In this document: in pieces, positions 1 to 5,804 of the stretch
Position numbering within the stretch: the first letter of the stretch is position 1
Layout of the letters: the number at the start of each line of letters is the position of its first letter
Origin: CAZZCU01 sp964652825
Lineage (GTDB): Bacteria; Bdellovibrionota_B; Oligoflexia; Oligoflexales; CAZZCU01
Assembly: GCA_964652825.1 (NCBI GenBank)
Contig: CAZZCU010000062.1
Coordinates: forward strand, 1 to 5,804
Length of the DNA: 5,804 nucleotides
Reading direction: 5' to 3'
The notes under the pieces: model-generated
The model's database searches: none
Seen by the model: the letters and a program-made list of their open reading frames with translations, nothing else
Told to the model about the DNA's origin: nothing
Position numbers and translations under genes: made by a program

Positions 1-1736
1 CCTCCCGAAAATTTAATGGCATTGTCGACAATATTGATCAAAATCTGTCGTAGTCGTACAACATCGCTGGCGAAACGCGCAGGCACATTTTTTTCTTTGT
101 AGATGTTCAGGGAGAGGTTTTTTTCGCGCACTTTTAGCTCAACGGCATCGGAAACATCGTTAAGAATCTCGTTCAAAGATACATTCTGGATTTCCAGCTC
201 GATCTTGCCGGCTTCGATTTTTGAGAAATCCAGAATATCATTGATAACGCGTAGCAGCATGTCTCCATTGCGCTTAATAGCTCTTGCGCACTCGAGTTTG
301 TCTTTGAGTGATTGTTGGGGATCAAATAAAAACTCGGTAAAACCCAATACAGCGCCAAGTGGTGTTCGGATTTCGTGACTCATATTAGCTAGGAACTGCC
401 CTTTGGCAACATTGGCGGCGTCAGCCGCATTTTTGGCTTGTTTTAATTTTTCTTCCCAATGCTTGCGTTCGGTTACATCATGAATGACCGAGAGTGTGCG
501 CTGCCGACCATGCTTATCGGTAATGGCCGAAGCAATAATTAATGCCCAAACGATGCCACCATCTTTTCGTACATAGCGTTTTTCGATAACAGCTTCGGAA
601 TTTTCTTCGCGAATTGACTCAAGACTGAGCGCCGATCGATTGACATCGTCGGGATGTGTAATGTCAAGAAATGTCTTCTCCAACAGCTCTTCCGCCGTGT
701 AGCCGAGCATGTCACATAGTTTTTGGTTTACCCGAAAAAATTTTCCGGATGGAATTTCTATCTGCGCATGACCGACACCCGCCAACTCAAAGAAGGCACG
801 GAAGTCGGCTTCCTGTTTGTGGATTTCTTTTTCGTTCTCGCGTAATTGTCGCAGGGTAAAATGGTACTGGCTGATGGCCGCCGCCAAAAACATCGTCGTA
901 ATCGCCAGCAAGCCAAGGAATGCTTGCATATAAGCGAGATTTTGTTGAGCGGAAAGCGTTGGAAAAGGCGTGGCGCCCTCCAGCATTTTCCAGACGCCAA
1001 CGGCCAAGACCAAAAATGTTGCGGAGGTCACTGCCCGTTGTCGAAAACGAATCGCCGCCCATATGAATGTTGGAAATAAAAGATGGGGGCGGAAGAAATA
1101 GGAACTTGCGCGCAGAGAGGCAAGGTTTTCGTCAAAAAGAATAAAGCAGGTGGCAAGCACCATTGCAAATAACAATATACATTCTAAGATGCGTTGCTTG
1201 CTAAGCCAGCGGCTTGGTGGTTCGCTCCATGTAAAGATGAATGGTGCTATGCAAATAATTCCGACAGCATCGCCAAGCCACCAGGACAGGACTGTATCCC
1301 AGAACGCGTCACTAGTTATGAGGTTGCTGCCGAGCAGTGTAAGCGCGCCGCTAACTCCGCATACTAGCGAACTGAGTAAAGCCGCAAGGCAGGTCAATGC
1401 TGTGACGTCACTGATACGTGTCATGCGCGGGTGAAAATTGGCGCGGTGTAATAACCAGGCTCCAAAGAGTGCACCGACGGTGCCACCACCGCTAATAAAC
1501 AGAGATGTCCACAGCGGCATATCATTGACCCAGCTGACTATGAATCCGCCGAGAAAAATTGCCGGCCAATAGTGATAGCCACAAAGGAAAAATGCTGTGA
1601 CTGCAATGCCTGAGGGTGGCCAGACTAATGCTACAAAGGCATTACTAGGTGCTAGCAGTAGTCCGAAGAAACCGGCGACAATATAGGCGACATAGATGAC
1701 AGCAAAAGTGAAAAGATAGCGAAAATTTTTTTTCAT
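1..1736 (-). CDS. MASE1-PAS sensor histidine kinase, C-terminus cut by window edge
   Basis: Membrane sensor kinase of a two-component system; it should autophosphorylate a histidine with ATP and pass the phosphate to a response regulator. Seen: 578 complete codons. Residues 1 to about 295 carry eight or nine hydrophobic segments with the MASE1 hallmarks WPPSG (W39-G43) and WWLGD (W152-D156). One PAS domain spans about 310-425 and ends in DVTERK. A charged linker leads to the HisKA H-box NMSHEIRTPL with phosphoacceptor H454. HATPase_c begins and reaches the N-box NAIKFSG (N572-G578), where the window ends, so the G boxes and any receiver domain are unseen. The ATG at 1736-1734 is the first start after an in-frame stop (1778-1776); no convincing Shine-Dalgarno precedes it. 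The MASE1 ligand is unknown. Phosphotransfer to a partner encoded outside the window, or to an attached receiver, is inference. Domain identity is very likely; exact gene name not recognised. Confidence 0.95.
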   Translation of the reverse strand, partial: MKKNFRYLFTFAVIYVAYIVAGFFGLLLAPSNAFVALVWPPSGIAVTAFFLCGYHYWPAIFLGGFIVSWVNDMPLWTSLFISGGGTVGALFGAWLLHRANFHPRMTRISDVTALTCLAALLSSLVCGVSGALTLLGSNLITSDAFWDTVLSWWLGDAVGIICIAPFIFTWSEPPSRWLSKQRILECILLFAMVLATCFILFDENLASLRASSYFFRPHLLFPTFIWAAIRFRQRAVTSATFLVLAVGVWKMLEGATPFPTLSAQQNLAYMQAFLGLLAITTMFLAAAISQYHFTLRQLRENEKEIHKQEADFRAFFELAGVGHAQIEIPSGKFFRVNQKLCDMLGYTAEELLEKTFLDITHPDDVNRSALSLESIREENSEAVIEKRYVRKDGGIVWALIIASAITDKHGRQRTLSVIHDVTERKHWEEKLKQAKNAADAANVAKGQFLANMSHEIRTPLGAVLGFTEFLFDPQQSLKDKLECARAIKRNGDMLLRVINDILDFSKIEAGKIELEIQNVSLNEILNDVSDAVELKVREKNLSLNIYKEKNVPARFASDVVRLRQILINIVDNAIKFSG

Positions 1737-1819
1737 AATATGAAGGCGTTTTTTGCGAAGCCCTAAGTGTTTCTGTCAAGAAAACAATCGTCTTGTAACC
1801 GGTTCATAGGATTAAGTAA

Positions 1820-1882
1820 AGGTGCTTTAATTACCTTCAAGACCTTGAGTTTCTAGGGGTTAGTCCTACCTGGGAGGCACCT
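1820..1882. repeat. Inverted repeat AGGTGC/GCACCT enclosing smaller dyads
   Basis: A perfect 6-bp inverted repeat (1820-1825 and 1877-1882) is separated by 51 bp. Inside it sit the palindrome TCAAG-AC-CTTGA (1837-1848), two adjacent related 9-mers ACCTTCAAG (1833-1841) and ACCTTGAGT (1842-1850), and the dyad TAGG-N7-CCTA (1854-1868). No U-run follows, so this is not a terminator. It may be a cluster of protein-binding sites, but repeats this short can occur by chance. Confidence 0.25.
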
Positions 1883-1891
1883 AAGAAATTC

Positions 1892-1972
1892 ATGATAGCT
1901 CGTCAGCTGGTCTTGGCTATTGATTGTCAAAGCCTTGGTTATCAAGAGGTGTATGGTTTTGGGTGCAGTTGA
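1892..1972 (+). CDS. Doubtful 26-codon small ORF upstream of the kinase gene
   Basis: An ATG at 1892 opens a 26-codon frame ending in TGA at 1970-1972, with a hydrophobic start (MIARQLVLAI) and two cysteines. A Shine-Dalgarno-like GGGAGG (1872-1877) lies 14 nt upstream, which is longer than the ideal spacing. The stop overlaps the proposed -35 of the kinase gene, so it would need its own promoter, and I see none that is convincing. I do not recognise the peptide. It is most likely a chance frame and is listed only because of the purine-rich ribosome-site-like motif. Confidence 0.1.
   Translation: MIARQLVLAIDCQSLGYQEVYGFGCS
1912..1945 (+). repeat. Imperfect 12-bp direct repeat at 22-bp spacing, possible operator
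   Basis: CTTGGCTATTGA (1912-1923) and CTTGGTTATCAA (1934-1945) match at 9 of 12 positions and start 22 bp apart, close to two helical turns. They lie about 60 to 93 bp upstream of the inferred start of transcription for the right-hand gene, a position typical of activator sites. The repeat itself is plain in the sequence; the binding function is inference, and the identity of any regulator is unknown. Confidence 0.35.
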
Positions 1973-1998
1973 AAATAACTAAAGTGCCATGCTATACA
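1969..1998 (+). promoter_or_regulatory. Putative sigma70-type promoter for the Ser/Thr kinase gene
   Basis: The -35-like TTGAAA (1969-1974) is followed after 18 bp by TATACA (1993-1998), which is directly preceded by TGC (1990-1992), giving an extended -10. Transcription would start near 2005, leaving a leader of about 30 nt before the ATG at 2035. The match is by eye against the general bacterial consensus, so it is plausible but not proven. Confidence 0.45.
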
Positions 1999-2034
1999 TG
2001 AACGGACTTTGAGAAAATCCTTTAACCACTACAT

Positions 2035-5000
2035 ATGTCACTTATGGCGACCAATCTGCGTAGCAAAATTGAAGATAGCAAGTTCCTTCATGCGGAGCTG
2101 CGTTTTTTTAGTGGCCGCTACAAAGCCCAACGTCTTTTGCGCAGCCATCTAGGAATCCAGACTTTTTTGGGGCATGACGTAGCCACCAATAAGACGGTGA
2201 TTATCAAAACCGGTGATTCCGCTGTCGCTGAGAGCGGCGTGTTGATGCGATTGAATCATGAGGCGAATGTTTTAGCCAATGTGAAGAGTCCGAGTTTAGG
2301 TCGCATCCTCGACTTTGCCAAAGATGAGCAAAACTACTGTTTGATTCTAAGTTATGTCGAGGGCATCAGCCTAGAAGAGAAGCTGAAGAACGGTTCTATT
2401 AATCAAAAAGAGGCGTTGAGCGTAGCGTTATCGCTGGCGATGGCTTTACAGGAAATTCACGGCCTGGGGATTTTACATCGCGACTTAAAGCCATCGAACG
2501 TTATCGTGCCTGATGATCACGCTATTGATCTGGCGGTTTTGATTGATTTTGGATTTGCGCGCAGCGCCGCCAGTAGTGATGTGGGCGCGGATAATATGTT
2601 GGGCACCGCTTGTTATATGTCGCCAGAGCAAGCCGGTTTAATCGATCAGGGCGTAGGTGAGCGTTCGGATCTTTATTCGCTGGGCGTTCTTTTATACGAG
2701 TGCCTTACCGGGCGACCACCGTTCAGTGGTGGTAAGGTCGGGGATGTGCTCATGCAGCATATGACCCTGGTACCGCCACCGATCAAAGCATCAACTCAGA
2801 TTGCGCAGGCTTTTGTCGATATTATTTTTCGTTTGCTCAAGAAAGATCCGCGCGATCGTTATCAATCAGCTTATTCACTATATACGGATTTGCATGACCT
2901 TCAGTCGGCTTTGTCGGCGGGCAATGCTGATCCCGACATGGTCATTGGTCGCAAAGACAGTCGTCAGACTTTGACCGAGCCGGCGTTTGTCGGCCGAAAA
3001 AATGAATTGATGATCGCAACCAGATTTGTCGAACAGGCTCAGGTCGGCGGTACTGGCATCGCTTATCTGGCAGGTGAATCAGGCAGCGGCAAGACTCGTC
3101 TTGTGGAAGAAGTCATTCAGCGGGCGTTACAGCAAAATTATCTGGTGTTTCGCGGCCAAGGTTTGGATCAAACAGCTCAGCATCCATTTCAGACCCTGAA
3201 TGGTATTTTTGAGTATCTCTGTCAATGGCTGGTCAGTGATCCGCAGCGAGTTGCTAGTATCAAGGAGCACCTGGGCAGTCATTGCGCGGCTCTGTGCAAA
3301 TTATCACCGCAGTTCGCCAAGTTATTTTCCATGAAGCAAAATGTTGAGTTAGTGCCCGATAGTTTCGGCGAGCACTTAAATGCGATCGCTTTGGGTGAGC
3401 TATTCACCGCGATTGGATCGGCACAACGGCCGTTGATGATCGTGATTGATGATTGTCAGTGGGCGGATGAGCCAACGTTGAAGTTAATTAAGCATTGGCA
3501 CAGCCTGGCGCGCGAAGCTCGGCGTCACACGATTTTGCTGTGTGCCTTTCGTTCGGATGAAGTGGATGACAATCATCCGCTTCGCTCTATCAAGCCGGAA
3601 GTGGAAATTAGTCTGGCAGGACTTAGCTTGAGCGAAGTCGGTGACTTGATTCAATCCATGGCTGGGCAAGTAGAGCAAGACGTCGTTGAGTTTGTCGCAA
3701 AACTGGCAAGCGGCAGCCCGTTTATGGTTGCCGAGATCCTGCGTGGTTTGAATGAATCCGGTGCTTTATATTTTGATGGACATTGGCAGATTGATACGAC
3801 GGCGGTGAATAGCGTTCAATCCTCGCGCAAAGCCGCCGCCTGGCTAAGTCGGCGTATGGAGATGCTGCCGAAAAATGTCCAGATTCTGTTATCTGTGGGC
3901 GCCATTCTTGGCAAAGCCTTTGACTTGGAAATGGCAACATTGCTAGCGGGGATCGGGCCGTCCGAAGCCTTTCTGGCTGCTTCGCGAGCTCAGGCACGAC
4001 ATATTATCTGGATACGTGCCGAAGGTAATCGCTGTATTTTTGTTCACGATAAACTTCGCGAAGTACTGTTAAGTCGATTGCCCGATCATGAACGACAGCG
4101 CCTCCATAGCTTGGTTGCGGCCTTCCTGGAAGTTCATAAGTCAGCCGATGTTTTCGCGATCGCTTATCATTATGATGCCGCCGGTGAGTATGCCAAGGCG
4201 TTGCCATTTGCCATGGCCGCTGCCACGCAAGCGCGTAAACAGCACGCTCTGGATTTGGCCGAACAGCAGTATCGGATTGCGCAACGCGGCACTGAGTTGG
4301 GCAGCCAGGTGTATCGTCAGCGGATCGCAGAAGGCTTGGGTGAGGTGCTGACGTTGCGCGGACGTTATCCGGAAGCGCAGCAGGAACTTGAGCTGGCACG
4401 TTTGCTGGCTGAGAATGATGCTCAGCGTTCGGCGGTTGACTGCAAGCTCGGTGATTTGGCTTTCAAGTGCGGTGACATGGAGGCAGCCAGCGATGCGTTG
4501 CAGAGCGCGCTTGAACTGATTGGTCGGCGGATTCCTAGGACAGCCTTTGGTTTTTATTTTGCTCTGGTGATCGAATTTGCTATCCAGGCGCTGCATACCT
4601 TTATGCCTCGGCTTTTTGTTGGACGTCGTCCATTAAGTGAAGGTCAATCGGACTTGGCGGCTGCCACAATTTTTAGCCGACTTGCTTACGCTTTTTGGTT
4701 CAAGAAAGGTAAGTTAGCCTGTCTGTGGGCACATCTGCACAATTTGAATCTGGTGGAAAAATATCAGGAGTCGGCGGAGTTGGCTCAGGCGTATTCTGAA
4801 CATGGTCCGGTTATGACTACGATTCCAAATTTTAATCGGGGTCTGGCGTATGCACGTAAGTCTCTGGAAATCAGAACTCGCATGGGCAATTTGTGGGGTC
4901 AGGGGCAATCACATAGCTTTATCGGTGCTGCTTTGTATTCATCGTCCCGTTATCAGGAGGCAGTGAATGCCTGTTTAACCGCTGAACGACTAATGCGTCG

Positions 5001-5804
5001 GACCGGCGATCGTTGGGAAGTGAATGTTGCGAAATGGCATCGGGCTTATTGCAATTATCGTTTAGGTAATCTTCGCGAAGCCGTGAAGGTGGCGCGACAA
5101 GTTTATGGTGAGGCAATCGTGCTTGGTGATGATTCCTCGGCGGGGATTGCGCTAAGTTGTTGGTCCAAGGCTTCGGGCGGGCGCGTGCCGTCCAAGTATT
5201 TGCGCGCGCAGCTGGCTAAAACGCATGGCGATGCCCATACACAAGTTGAATTGTTGCAGGCTGATGGCATTCGCCTGATGCGCAAAGGTAAATATAAAGC
5301 TGCTATCAATCAGCTTGAGATAGCACGTCGACGGATTCGTGATTCTGATTTGCGTCAGGAATATATTGCGCCTGTGCCGGCATGGTTGTTAACCGCGATA
5401 AGGTTGCGTCTGGAAAATACCAATATATATGCTGGCGGGCAGCGACAGTATCTTAGCCGCTATGCCAAAGGTGTTTATCAGCACGCATTCAGTATAGCAA
5501 AATGGTATCGGAATAACTTGCCACATGTGTTGCGCGAAGGTGCTTTATTGGCATTGATGGATAATAAGCCGAGAAAGGCCGAGCGGTTGTTTCGGGACAG
5601 CATGCGGGAAGCACGATCACAGAATGCCGAATATGAATACGCGTTGACACGTTATTTGCGTGGTCGCTCCGGAAAAATGTTTGGATGGGAACGTGCAGAA
5701 CACGATTTGGTTTCCGGCTGGCAGGCGTTGCAGCAAATGGACGCCAAGGTTCTTGGGGACAAGATTTTTCAGGCCGAAGAAGCTCGTGCCTCGCGTTCGT
5801 TGTC
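2035..5804 (+). CDS. Ser/Thr protein kinase fused to AAA/STAND-type ATPase and TPR-like region, C-terminus cut by window edge
   Basis: Large, probably cytoplasmic signalling protein; 1256 complete codons are visible with no stop. Kinase domain about 28-290: Lys58 in VIIK, C-helix Glu76, catalytic loop HRDLKPSN (D150, K152, N155), DFG (D171-G173), GT then SPE (196-198), DLYSLG (D212) and late Arg275. The glycine-rich loop is absent: the three glycine positions read R36, H38 and I41. ATPase domain about 318-690: FVGRKNEL entry motif, Walker A G347-T354 (GESGSGKT), Walker B around IVIDD (D472, D473) followed by WAD, and a sensor-like AFRSDE near R506. Residues about 700-1256 are helical and TPR-like, including RYQEAVNAC and NLREAVKVA units and a hydrophobic stretch at 836-862. 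Family knowledge: such kinase-ATPase fusions usually end in a GAF/histidine kinase, cyclase, GGDEF or DNA-binding output; here it lies outside. The ATG at 2035 is the first start after an in-frame TAA (2023); ATG 2044 is an alternative. Neither has a clear Shine-Dalgarno. Substrate unknown. Confidence 0.95.
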   Translation, partial: MSLMATNLRSKIEDSKFLHAELRFFSGRYKAQRLLRSHLGIQTFLGHDVATNKTVIIKTGDSAVAESGVLMRLNHEANVLANVKSPSLGRILDFAKDEQNYCLILSYVEGISLEEKLKNGSINQKEALSVALSLAMALQEIHGLGILHRDLKPSNVIVPDDHAIDLAVLIDFGFARSAASSDVGADNMLGTACYMSPEQAGLIDQGVGERSDLYSLGVLLYECLTGRPPFSGGKVGDVLMQHMTLVPPPIKASTQIAQAFVDIIFRLLKKDPRDRYQSAYSLYTDLHDLQSALSAGNADPDMVIGRKDSRQTLTEPAFVGRKNELMIATRFVEQAQVGGTGIAYLAGESGSGKTRLVEEVIQRALQQNYLVFRGQGLDQTAQHPFQTLNGIFEYLCQWLVSDPQRVASIKEHLGSHCAALCKLSPQFAKLFSMKQNVELVPDSFGEHLNAIALGELFTAIGSAQRPLMIVIDDCQWADEPTLKLIKHWHSLAREARRHTILLCAFRSDEVDDNHPLRSIKPEVEISLAGLSLSEVGDLIQSMAGQVEQDVVEFVAKLASGSPFMVAEILRGLNESGALYFDGHWQIDTTAVNSVQSSRKAAAWLSRRMEMLPKNVQILLSVGAILGKAFDLEMATLLAGIGPSEAFLAASRAQARHIIWIRAEGNRCIFVHDKLREVLLSRLPDHERQRLHSLVAAFLEVHKSADVFAIAYHYDAAGEYAKALPFAMAAATQARKQHALDLAEQQYRIAQRGTELGSQVYRQRIAEGLGEVLTLRGRYPEAQQELELARLLAENDAQRSAVDCKLGDLAFKCGDMEAASDALQSALELIGRRIPRTAFGFYFALVIEFAIQALHTFMPRLFVGRRPLSEGQSDLAAATIFSRLAYAFWFKKGKLACLWAHLHNLNLVEKYQESAELAQAYSEHGPVMTTIPNFNRGLAYARKSLEIRTRMGNLWGQGQSHSFIGAALYSSSRYQEAVNACLTAERLMRRTGDRWEVNVAKWHRAYCNYRLGNLREAVKVARQVYGEAIVLGDDSSAGIALSCWSKASGGRVPSKYLRAQLAKTHGDAHTQVELLQADGIRLMRKGKYKAAINQLEIARRRIRDSDLRQEYIAPVPAWLLTAIRLRLENTNIYAGGQRQYLSRYAKGVYQHAFSIAKWYRNNLPHVLREGALLALMDNKPRKAERLFRDSMREARSQNAEYEYALTRYLRGRSGKMFGWERAEHDLVSGWQALQQMDAKVLGDKIFQAEEARASRSL

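Larger units (their letters stand above)
1737..2034. promoter_or_regulatory. Divergent intergenic regulatory region
   Basis: This 298-bp gap separates the two divergent start codons and should hold control elements for both genes. Seen directly: an extended -10 promoter toward the right gene; a 22-bp-spaced direct repeat; a dyad AGGTGC (1820-1825) with GCACCT (1877-1882); a perfect palindrome AACCGGTT (1797-1804); a near-perfect palindrome TCAAG-AC-CTTGA (1837-1848); and a dyad TAGG-N7-CCTA (1854-1868). For the left gene, a minus-strand TTGACA (1779-1774) is present, but the sequence one spacer downstream (GCAAAA) is a poor -10, so its promoter is unassigned. I see no tRNA, riboswitch or rho-independent terminator. 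Which regulator binds here is unknown. Confidence 0.6.

Noticed and set aside
103..1434. Several plus-strand frames and off-frame minus-strand frames of 60-94 codons over the left gene
   Set aside because: The histidine kinase frame runs uninterrupted through this region with MASE1, PAS and H-box motifs; the others have no recognisable features.
1774..1779. Minus-strand TTGACA as the -35 of the histidine kinase promoter
   Set aside because: The hexamer is perfect, but no acceptable -10 lies 16-18 bp downstream and the implied leader would be only a few bases, so it is not annotated as a promoter.
1820..1882. Stem-loop as a rho-independent terminator
   Set aside because: The loop is 51 nt, the stem is short, no T-run follows, and no gene ends here because both neighbours start in this region.
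1998..2012. Four-codon ATG frame just before the kinase start
   Set aside because: It encodes only four residues, has no ribosome site, and overlaps the proposed -10, so it is not credible as a leader peptide.
4004..4596. Long minus-strand open frames of 131 and 151 codons opposite the TPR-like region
   Set aside because: They are antisense to a continuous plus-strand frame with clear protein motifs, show no recognisable domain, overlap each other, and are best explained as shadows.
4054..5080. Repeated palindrome CTTCGCGAAG at 4054-4063 and 5071-5080
   Set aside because: Both copies are in coding sequence and encode Leu-Arg-Glu within helices, so codon use explains them well enough.

Overview
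The window holds the facing halves of two large bacterial signalling genes. They are transcribed divergently from a shared 298-bp intergenic region. Neither gene is complete: the left one runs off the left edge with its C-terminus missing, and the right one runs off the right edge with its C-terminus missing. Multidomain sensors of this kind, moderate base composition (about half G+C by eye) and the protein style suggest a Gram-negative, environmental bacterium. A gammaproteobacterium is my best guess. Myxobacteria, planctomycetes and cyanobacteria also carry serine/threonine kinase-ATPase fusions, so the taxonomic call is weak.

Left region (1-1736, minus strand): a membrane-bound sensor histidine kinase. 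It has an N-terminal multi-pass MASE1 sensory domain, one PAS domain, a dimerisation/phosphoacceptor HisKA domain with a clear H-box, and the beginning of the HATPase_c domain up to the N-box, where the window ends. Whether a receiver or Hpt domain follows cannot be seen.

Middle region (1737-2034): non-coding as far as I can tell. It has a plausible sigma70-type promoter with an extended -10 for the right-hand gene, a pair of 12-bp imperfect direct repeats exactly 22 bp apart upstream of it, several short dyads, and a 26-codon ORF of doubtful reality.

Right region (2035-5804, plus strand): a giant soluble signalling protein. In order it has a Hanks-type serine/threonine kinase domain, an AAA_16/STAND-like ATPase domain with intact Walker A and B motifs, and a long alpha-helical TPR-like region that is still running at the window edge. 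The kinase keeps its catalytic Lys, Glu, HRD, DFG and SPE motifs but has lost the canonical glycine-rich loop. In related proteins the missing C-terminus is an output module such as GAF plus histidine kinase, a nucleotide cyclase, GGDEF or a DNA-binding domain.

Taken together the locus looks like a two-kinase sensory node: a membrane histidine kinase beside a cytoplasmic Ser/Thr kinase-ATPase hub, possibly co-regulated from the shared region. The link between them is inferred from position only. No RNA genes, mobile elements, CRISPR arrays or terminators were recognised.
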